DNA of 28,448 nt, taken from positions 1 through 28,448 of IMG/VR virus record IMGVR_UViG_3300032087_002456. One strand, given 5' to 3'. Made by a program: the position numbers and the translations under genes. Source of the stretch: a virus. Of the stretch, positions 24,691 to 28,448 are shown in pieces. The notes beneath the pieces were generated by a model. That model did no database searches. It was not told where the DNA came from and saw nothing but the letters and a program-made list of their open reading frames with translations. Position 1 is the first letter of the stretch, and the number at the start of each line of letters is the position of its first letter.

Positions 24691-24969
24691 ATGTTCATCT
24701 CCATTCCTGCTCGCACCTCTGACTGTGTCGAGCGTATCGTCGTCGATCCACTGCGTGCTGTGGTTCAGGTTGCCTACCGCAAGGGCAGCATCTATGAGTA
24801 CACTCACGTATCACGACGTGCCATTGCGAACCTGCTGCTCAACCGCAACATGTCGCTGGGCTTCTGGGTCAATGACGCACTGCTTCCGTTCAACAGCAAG
24901 ACGCGGTTGATCGGTGAGTGCACATTGCTCAATGCACTGCATGCCAGCGACATGCCAATCGCTGCCTGA
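24691..24969 (+). CDS. KTSC domain protein
   Basis: The protein has 92 residues. VERIVVDPLRAVVQVAYRKG, then SIYEYTHVSRRAIANLL and SLGFWVNDALL, follow the KTSC domain pattern: beta strands with a G-x-x-Y-x-Y turn and a helix ending in a small-residue contact. The domain is found alone and next to lysyl-tRNA synthetase domains, and its function is not settled. The ATG at 24691 has no ribosome binding site and lies 27 bases after a perfect 7-base hairpin. It opens the run of small genes after the noncoding stretch, where T7-like phages keep host-takeover genes. Confidence 0.72.
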   Translation: MFISIPARTSDCVERIVVDPLRAVVQVAYRKGSIYEYTHVSRRAIANLLLNRNMSLGFWVNDALLPFNSKTRLIGECTLLNALHASDMPIAA

Positions 24970-24984
24970 TCCGTTCAAGCGGGT

Positions 24985-25005
24985 GGCAAGGTGCGAACCC
25001 TTGCC
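24985..25005 (+). other. Intergenic hairpin with TGCGAAC loop
   Basis: GGCAAGG (24985-24991) pairs perfectly with CCTTGCC (24999-25005) around the 7-base loop TGCGAAC. A small CCG/CGG hairpin around TTCAAG (24971-24982) precedes it. A sister hairpin with another stem but nearly the same loop lies at 25393-25413. Confidence 0.6.
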
Positions 25006-25011
25006 CAGGTC

Positions 25012-25027
25012 TGACACTTATGTGTCA
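25012..25027 (+). promoter_or_regulatory. Perfect inverted repeat TGACAC-TTAT-GTGTCA
   Basis: TGACAC (25012-25017) and GTGTCA (25022-25027) form a 16-base dyad 22 bases before the next ATG. Such a dyad could be bound by a dimeric regulator, for example the MarR-like protein encoded in this window. There is no direct proof. Confidence 0.35.
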
Positions 25028-25049
25028 CTTGTTCACTTACGTATCACAC

Positions 25050-25358
25050 ATGACTGCACTTAACGACGCACTCGATCGTCGCTTCGATGACATGGCTGAG
25101 ATCATGGACGTGGCTAAGTATGGCTGCGCTGCTGGCGTCTCAGGTTTCATCTACTCAACTGAACTCTGTGAGTTCTTCAATGAGCATGAGACTGACATCG
25201 AAGAAGTTCTTGATCACATGGACGTGAAACTTCACGACCTTGTGTCTGATCCTGAGTACTACTCATTCCAAGAACTCAAAGAGAAAGCTGTCTGGTTTGT
25301 GGTTGAGAACTATTGCGCTGAGCGTGTTCTCGAACATGAGACCTTGACGGTTGCTTGA
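25050..25358 (+). CDS. Small acidic protein (102 aa), unknown function
   Basis: I place the start at ATG 25050, giving TALNDALDRRFDDMAEIMDV. In-frame starts farther upstream (ATG 25020, ATG 24918) would run through the inverted repeat and hairpin and into the previous gene. The protein is acidic and helical, with AKYGCAAGVSGFIYSTELCE, then HETDIEEVLDHMDV and a Tyr/Trp-containing end (KAVWFVVENYCAERVLEHE). I know similar sequences from cyanophages as uncharacterised proteins. GC content is above that of the late genes. Nothing in it indicates an enzyme. Confidence 0.7.
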   Translation: MTALNDALDRRFDDMAEIMDVAKYGCAAGVSGFIYSTELCEFFNEHETDIEEVLDHMDVKLHDLVSDPEYYSFQELKEKAVWFVVENYCAERVLEHETLTVA

Positions 25359-25378
25359 TCTATCCACTCAGGTACATA
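25359..25378 (+). repeat. Repeat TCTATCCACT-type, copy 1
   Basis: The 20 bases starting TCTATCCACT and continuing CAGGTACATA agree at 16 positions with 27051-27070. TTGCTT (25351-25356) stands 16 bases before TACATA (25373-25378), a possible promoter for the following small genes. Confidence 0.4.
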
Positions 25379-25419
25379 CGTAAACGCGTTCAAGGCAGGT
25401 GCGATGCCTGCCTGTACCT
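25370..25419 (+). other. Nested intergenic hairpin with TGCGATG loop
   Basis: AGGCAGG (25393-25399) pairs perfectly with CCTGCCT (25407-25413) around TGCGATG. Outside it, AGGTAC (25370-25375) pairs with GTACCT (25414-25419). Stem length, loop length and the loop start TGCGA equal those of the hairpin at 24985-25005, while the stem bases differ. Confidence 0.6.
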
Positions 25420-25456
25420 ATTGCCCACGCATTGAGCGGGGCACACATACAACAAC

Positions 25457-25768
25457 ATGAACGCACCGGACATCATTTATGAGTTCTACATCAAGGACGC
25501 ACATGCTCGCTGGTCGATTCATACCGATGGCATTTGCATCACTGAATGCGATAACGAGTCAGGTGTAACTGTCAACGGTGTAACTGCTGACAAGATGTTC
25601 ATGATGTGCCGCAATGCTCTCGCTTGTAAGCGTGAGTATTCGGTCTTCAAAGAACTGAGCACTCAGCCGTACAACATCAACGCAGCCAAAGAAATGATTG
25701 CTGCTTTGCAATCGTACGTTGATGACAACACCAAGGACGCAGACAACAACACGGAGGAATCCAAATGA
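25457..25768 (+). CDS. Small protein (103 aa), unknown function
   Basis: ATG 25457 follows a 98-base gap holding the TGCGATG hairpin. The protein begins NAPDIIYEFYIKDAHARWSI, then continues with TDGICITECDNESG, a beta-rich pattern, and ends with a helix and an acidic Asn/Asp tail (DDNTKDADNNTEESK). No motif recognised. It is the first of a chain of coupled small genes: its stop overlaps the next ATG (ATGA), and GGAGG lies near its end for the next gene. Confidence 0.68.
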   Translation: MNAPDIIYEFYIKDAHARWSIHTDGICITECDNESGVTVNGVTADKMFMMCRNALACKREYSVFKELSTQPYNINAAKEMIAALQSYVDDNTKDADNNTEESK

Positions 25769-25887
25769 TTATCTACAACAACATTCCACCACATCAGTGG
25801 TACTTGTTCAGCAATTCACTGGCTTGTGATATGTGGACATCTGACTTCTATGACTTCCTTTCAAAACTAGACGGAGAATACGAATGA
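25765..25887 (+). CDS. Very small protein (40 aa)
   Basis: ATG 25765 overlaps the previous stop (ATGA) and has GGAGG at 25753-25757, 7 bases upstream, the best ribosome binding site in this part. The protein is IIYNNIPPHQWYLFSNSL, then CDMWTSDFYDFLSKLDGEYE, rich in aromatic and acidic residues. Its size and coupling fit an early phage peptide that binds a host protein, but no target can be named. It ends with another ATGA overlap. Confidence 0.62.
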   Translation: MIIYNNIPPHQWYLFSNSLACDMWTSDFYDFLSKLDGEYE

Positions 25888-26045
25888 TCCAACCATGGAC
25901 TCAAAGCCTTGTTAATCACAAGGAAGAGTTGTATCAAAGCATCTACACAACCTTGTTGATGTCTGGTGAATATCGTGAGCAAGACATTGATGCTCAAGTC
26001 CACGAAATCATGGACAACCCCTCAATCTACAAAGAGTATTTTTAG
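25884..26045 (+). CDS. Very small protein (53 aa)
   Basis: ATG 25884 overlaps the previous stop (ATGA), with GGAG at 25873-25876. The sequence (IQPWTQSLVNHKEELYQSIY, later REQDIDAQVHEIMDNPSIYK) is helical and acidic and looks like a small helical hairpin. No family recognised. It belongs to the coupled chain 25457-26174. Confidence 0.6.
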   Translation: MIQPWTQSLVNHKEELYQSIYTTLLMSGEYREQDIDAQVHEIMDNPSIYKEYF

Positions 26046-26054
26046 CTCATAGCT

Positions 26055-26174
26055 ATGAACGAAACAAACATCATCCTCGCAGTCATCGGAAGTGTTGGCT
26101 TACTTGCCACGCTCTCGGTGTACTCACGCGCAAACAAAGTAGTTAACAGGTATGAACGCAAAATCTCTCGATGA
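26055..26174 (+). CDS. Very small single-span membrane protein (39 aa)
   Basis: ATG 26055 lies 9 bases after the previous stop. Residues 5-23 (NIILAVIGSVGLLATLSVYS) form one membrane helix, followed by a basic tail (RANKVVNRYERKISR), so the C-terminus should face the cytoplasm. It overlaps the next gene by 23 bases. Its size leaves some doubt, but the clean membrane segment and the packing support it. Confidence 0.55.
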   Translation: MNETNIILAVIGSVGLLATLSVYSRANKVVNRYERKISR

Positions 26175-26352
26175 TACTTTCTTCATCAAAAATGCAATCG
26201 CATGTTGGTTGCATCACTTTCCCGAACACAAGTGGACTCCTATCTATGAGGAGATGGTGAAAAGGGATTCATTTAATACACAACCACAACCCGAACCCCC
26301 GCGACCACGTGCAGCAAGACGACGCAAATCAACCACCAAGGACGCAGCTTGA
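26152..26352 (+). CDS. Small protein with basic tail (66 aa)
   Basis: ATG 26152. The first part (SLDDTFFIKNAIACWLHHFP, then WTPIYEEMVKRDSF) is a compact helical unit with Trp and His. The second part is Pro-rich and ends in a strongly basic stretch (RPRAARRRKSTTKD) that could bind nucleic acid. Unknown function. It overlaps the gene before by 23 bases and the gene after by 44, in different frames. Confidence 0.62.
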   Translation: MNAKSLDDTFFIKNAIACWLHHFPEHKWTPIYEEMVKRDSFNTQPQPEPPRPRAARRRKSTTKDAA

Positions 26353-26536
26353 TCTTTCACACTCATCAAAGGCGCGGCTAGCGCCGCCGCTGCGTGAGTA
26401 CAACGTGACACTATCTAGTGGGGAAACTATCTATATCCTCGCTCGAAACTCTGAGGAGGCTGCATGGCACGCCTTGGAATTGGCCGGAGATAGGTCACTA
26501 AAACTAGTAGATGTGAGACTCACTGATGAATGGTAA
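26309..26536 (+). CDS. Small cyanophage-type protein (75 aa)
   Basis: I start it at GTG 26309, which overlaps the previous gene by 44 bases; the first 28 residues are polar and may not all belong. The core, REYNVTLSSGETIYILARNS, then EEAAWHALELAGDRSLKL and VRLTDEW, reads as a small beta-alpha-beta fold. I know close relatives from cyanophages as uncharacterised proteins. The stop overlaps the next ATG by 11 bases. Confidence 0.68.
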   Translation: MQQDDANQPPRTQLDLSHSSKARLAPPLREYNVTLSSGETIYILARNSEEAAWHALELAGDRSLKLVDVRLTDEW

Positions 26537-26846
26537 AAAGCCATACTTCCCAAACAATTGGAAGCTATTCAAGGACGCACCTTCAGAAGCCTTTGAACCT
26601 CATCCCTTTATTGAGGTCATGGAATGGAAGGTTGCCGGATGGGAACTACCAGCGGACGTGTCCTGTCTAATTCGTACAACACATTTAGAAACCAAAAAGA
26701 TCAAAGAGTATGTCTACAAACGTAGGCACGCAGCAGAGAACAAGGTGCGTCAACTCATGTCAAACGAAATGCATGAGTTCATCGTGTGCACCCACGAAGC
26801 AATCCACCACGTACACCCCAACCACCGCATTGACGACGATGAGTGA
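26526..26846 (+). CDS. Small cyanophage-type protein (106 aa)
   Basis: ATG 26526 lies inside the previous gene's last codons. The sequence has YFPNNWKLFKDAPSEAFEPH, then EVMEWKVAGWELPADVSCLI, EYVYKRRHAAENKV and a His-rich end (HEAIHHVHPNHRIDDDE). The pattern of Trp and Pro residues is one I recall in uncharacterised proteins of marine cyanophages, both podo- and myoviruses. The His/Asp cluster at the end could hold a metal, though this is speculation. Function unknown. Confidence 0.72.
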   Translation: MNGKKPYFPNNWKLFKDAPSEAFEPHPFIEVMEWKVAGWELPADVSCLIRTTHLETKKIKEYVYKRRHAAENKVRQLMSNEMHEFIVCTHEAIHHVHPNHRIDDDE

Positions 26847-26958
26847 AGCCACTTTCAACTTTAGACTCGACACTCTCATCCATGAGATTGAGATGCATGC
26901 ATATCGTGAGGAACTAATTGAGCTAATCCGTGAACAGGTACAGGACGATACAAACTGA
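26839..26958 (+). CDS. Very small acidic helical protein (39 aa)
   Basis: ATG 26839 overlaps the previous stop by 8 bases. The protein (SEATFNFRLDTLIHEIEMHA, then YREELIELIREQVQDD) is an amphipathic acidic helix. The same frame is open back to ATG 26710, but that part lies wholly in the 106-residue gene and has biased, Thr/Ser-rich shadow composition, so I prefer the short form. It ends the run of small genes. Confidence 0.55.
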   Translation: MSEATFNFRLDTLIHEIEMHAYREELIELIREQVQDDTN

Positions 26959-27042
26959 CCTAGTTCGGCTAGATACCTTCAGTCCGTTGCAACCCACCCA
27001 TGTTTCCTGATCTTTACATCACGATCGATAAGGAATTCTTCT

Positions 27043-27070
27043 TTGACTTGTCTATCCACTTGGGTAGATT
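27043..27070 (+). promoter_or_regulatory. Promoter and operator candidate before the MarR-like gene
   Basis: TTGACT (27043-27048) and TAGATT (27065-27070) are 16 bases apart; TATAGA at 27074-27079 is an alternative -10. TCTATCC (27051-27057) and GGGTAGA (27062-27068) form an inverted repeat with one wobble between the two boxes, where a MarR-type repressor would block its own promoter. Copy 2 of the TCTATCCACT repeat is the same stretch. The transcript leader to GTG 27085 would be at most about 10 bases. Confidence 0.45.
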
Positions 27071-27084
27071 GCGTATAGAATGCA

Positions 27085-27453
27085 GTGGTAAACGCCCACC
27101 TAGTTGTGGATCCACTTGCCAACCAGTGCACGGACGCACGCATCGAGAAGGTCCACCAAGCCTTTGATCTGCTGCTCCTGCTGCAGCGTGAGATCCCTGG
27201 TCAATTGGTCAGCACCTTCCTGTACATCGCCTCACACGACGGCTGTCACAAGCAAGCGTTGGAACAGGAGCTGAACATGACCACTGCATCATCCAGCCGC
27301 AACACCGATTGGTTAAGTGATGGACGCATGGGTATCAAGCATGCCGGGTTAGGGCTCATCACAAAGGAGCAAGACGGACGGCGACAAAGACTTCGCCTCA
27401 CACCAAAAGGCAAGCAACTTGCCAAACAAATGAAAACCATCATTTATGGCTAA
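27085..27453 (+). CDS. MarR-like winged-helix regulator
   Basis: The protein has 122 residues from GTG 27085. FDLLLLLQREIPGQLVSTFL begins a helical part, then the helix-turn-helix ALEQELNMTTASSSRNTDWL, then the wing and final helix LGLITKEQDGRRQRLRLTPK. LTPKGK is a common MarR ending. I recall a MarR-like gene beside the integrase in P-SSP7 and relatives. It overlaps the integrase by 8 bases, so both are co-expressed; it may set the choice or timing of integration or early transcription (inference). An inverted repeat in its own promoter suggests self-control. Confidence 0.78.
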   Translation: MVNAHLVVDPLANQCTDARIEKVHQAFDLLLLLQREIPGQLVSTFLYIASHDGCHKQALEQELNMTTASSSRNTDWLSDGRMGIKHAGLGLITKEQDGRRQRLRLTPKGKQLAKQMKTIIYG

Positions 27454-28306
27454 GCAATTCACCTGGGGTGAAGCCGTAGAGACAACGTTGCGAACACGTC
27501 CAACGTGGCGTAACGGATCAGGTCGCAAGCCAGCGATCATCAACTGCGGTCACTTCACCCGACTCCAAGGACTCAGCTTTCCTTGCAACCGCATCAACGT
27601 CACCGTCATGGAAGACATTGGTGTTGAGCTGGAAGAGGAAGGCAAGTCAGACGCCACGATCAACCGTGTCACGTCTGCTGTGTCCACTGTGCTCAACCAC
27701 TGCCATCGGCGTGAGTTGTGCAACAAACCTCCGATGTTCACCAAACGCAAGGAGGATGAAGTGCGCCTCACTTGGTTCTCCAAGGCTGAGGTAGATCAGC
27801 TCATCCACGCAGCGATTGACCCGTTCGATCGCAAGGACGTGGCAGACATCGTTGCTGTTGCTGCTTACACAGGCATGCGACAGGGTGAGCTACTGAAGAT
27901 CAAGGCACGTGACATTGACTTAGGCGCAGGTCTGATTCATGTCGGTGGACGCCCTGATCAAAAGACCAAGGCAGCCAACTACCGTGCCATTCCTGTCCAC
28001 GAACGTATATCAGGGCTGCTCTCTGAGCGTCTTGAGTACCTCTCACCCAACGTGAAGGTGTTCGGTGACGAATGGAATGACAAGGACCAATTGCTGAGGT
28101 CATTCAAGCGAGTACGTAAGTACGCAGGCTTGGATCCGTCCCTTGTGTTTCACAGCTTGCGGCATTCATTTGCCACATGGCATGCAGAAGCAGGGACACC
28201 CATGCGAACACTCATGACGCTCATGGGACACAAGCGCATCGAGACCACCCTTCGTTACGCAAAGACCACGGACTCAGCCTTAAACGAGGCTATGGCTGCG
28301 ATCTAA
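27446..28306 (+). CDS. int: Tyrosine integrase
   Basis: The protein has 286 residues. The catalytic set is visible: R145 in YTGMRQGEL, H236-x-x-R239 in HSLRHSFATWH, H262 in LMGHKRIETTLRYA and the nucleophile Y271. The N-terminal 100 residues form the core-binding domain (DATINRVTSAVSTVLNHCHR); a long arm-binding domain is absent or very short. It would join phage and host DNA at a tRNA-Leu site, as a matching attP core lies 84 bases behind it. The ATG at 27446 overlaps the MarR-like gene by 8 bases. Integration by marine cyanopodoviruses has been proposed from such genes, but lysogens are rarely seen. Confidence 0.95.
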   Translation: MAKQFTWGEAVETTLRTRPTWRNGSGRKPAIINCGHFTRLQGLSFPCNRINVTVMEDIGVELEEEGKSDATINRVTSAVSTVLNHCHRRELCNKPPMFTKRKEDEVRLTWFSKAEVDQLIHAAIDPFDRKDVADIVAVAAYTGMRQGELLKIKARDIDLGAGLIHVGGRPDQKTKAANYRAIPVHERISGLLSERLEYLSPNVKVFGDEWNDKDQLLRSFKRVRKYAGLDPSLVFHSLRHSFATWHAEAGTPMRTLMTLMGHKRIETTLRYAKTTDSALNEAMAAI

Positions 28307-28342
28307 GCGTGTCTACCGGGTGCGCTGTGCTACCTTTTCTCG

Positions 28343-28379
28343 GTCGGAACGCCGACGTTCTCAGCGAGTCTCATCGCTG
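28343..28379 (+). other. Two small hairpins between int and attP
   Basis: GTCGG (28343-28347) pairs with CCGAC (28352-28356) around AACG. CAGCGA (28362-28367) pairs with TCGCTG (28374-28379) around GTCTCA. No T-run follows, so a terminator is unlikely. They may be protein-binding dyads beside the attachment site. Confidence 0.4.
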
Positions 28380-28389
28380 GAATCCCCAC

Positions 28390-28441
28390 GCGGATGTGGC
28401 GGAATTGGTAGACGCGCTAGTTTCAGGTTCCTGAGCGTCTA
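28390..28441 (+). other. Putative attP core: 5' part of tRNA-Leu(CAG)
   Basis: 28390-28428 reads as the first 39 bases of a cyanobacterial tRNA-Leu: acceptor strand GCGGATG, TG, D arm with GCG/CGC and the AATTGGTAGA loop, anticodon strand CTAGT, and the loop TTCAGGT with anticodon CAG. The following bases (TCCTG) cannot pair with CTAGT, so the tRNA is broken exactly after the anticodon loop. TAGACGC (28409-28415) and GCGTCTA (28435-28441) form a perfect inverted repeat centred on that 7-base loop. A tRNA-Leu fragment behind int is known from cyanophage P-SSP7. I call it an attachment site, not a tRNA gene. Confidence 0.8.
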
Positions 28442-28448
28442 AAATACG

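Noticed and set aside
24918-25049. Upstream start for the acidic protein at 25050
   Set aside because: It would place the hairpin and the 16-base dyad inside the coding sequence and overlap the KTSC gene by 52 bases, with unrelated N-terminal residues.
26710-26838. Longer 82-residue form of the last small gene
   Set aside because: The added part lies wholly inside the previous gene in another frame and has shadow-like composition. ATG 26839 with an 8-base overlap fits its neighbours.
28390-28448. Complete tRNA-Leu gene at the window end
   Set aside because: The bases after the anticodon loop do not pair with the 5' anticodon strand (three mismatches of five), so this is a partial copy.
27446-28448. 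Prophage junction with the host chromosome
   Set aside because: At an int-side junction the 3' half of the host tRNA should follow the core. It does not, so the attP state of a free phage fits better.

Overview
The window is a long stretch of a T7-like (podovirus) phage genome of the marine cyanophage type. I infer a marine Synechococcus or Prochlorococcus host. The reasons are the gene order (capsid, tail tubes, internal core proteins, fibres, terminase), the S74-type fibre genes, a set of small proteins of a kind I know from cyanophages, thyX, a MarR-like gene followed by a tyrosine integrase, and a piece of tRNA-Leu directly behind the integrase. That last arrangement is known from cyanophage P-SSP7. 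All supported genes are on the + strand and are tightly packed, with many overlaps of 1 to 44 bases and two overlaps above 100.

Layout. 1-1023 is the major capsid protein, cut by the window edge, followed by a clear terminator. 1078-11978 is the tail and ejection module: tail tubular proteins A and B, then three internal core proteins like T7 gp14, gp15 and gp16. A cell-wall-degrading domain sits at the end of the gp15-like protein, not in the gp16-like protein as in T7. 11985-17078 holds a gp17-like fibre and three tandem fibre or tip genes, each ending in an S74 self-cleaving chaperone. 17088-19167 is a cluster of small membrane, secreted and coiled-coil proteins where T7 keeps its lysis genes. 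19145-23128 is the packaging block: small terminase, a basic protein, an HNH nuclease, a terminator, a nuclease-like protein, a sulfotransferase-like protein and the large terminase.

Behind the terminase the character changes. 23129-23358 contains three perfect tandem hairpins with a possible pseudoknot, then a promoter-like region with a perfect inverted repeat ahead of thyX. 24004-24690 is almost 700 bases without a credible gene, rich in stem-loops. 24691-26958 is a run of very small genes of unknown function, with repeated hairpins in its gaps. 27085-28306 is the MarR-like regulator and the integrase. The window ends in a putative attP that copies the first 39 bases of tRNA-Leu(CAG).

In related phages the late genes end at terL and the early genes begin with regulator, integrase and RNA polymerase. 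The window therefore probably runs across the physical genome ends, which I place between about 23130 and 24690 (inference). The tRNA copy diverges right after the anticodon loop, so this looks like free phage DNA or its circular assembly, not a prophage junction. The best leads for something undescribed are the structured noncoding DNA behind terL, the paired hairpins among the small genes, and the symmetry of the attP core.
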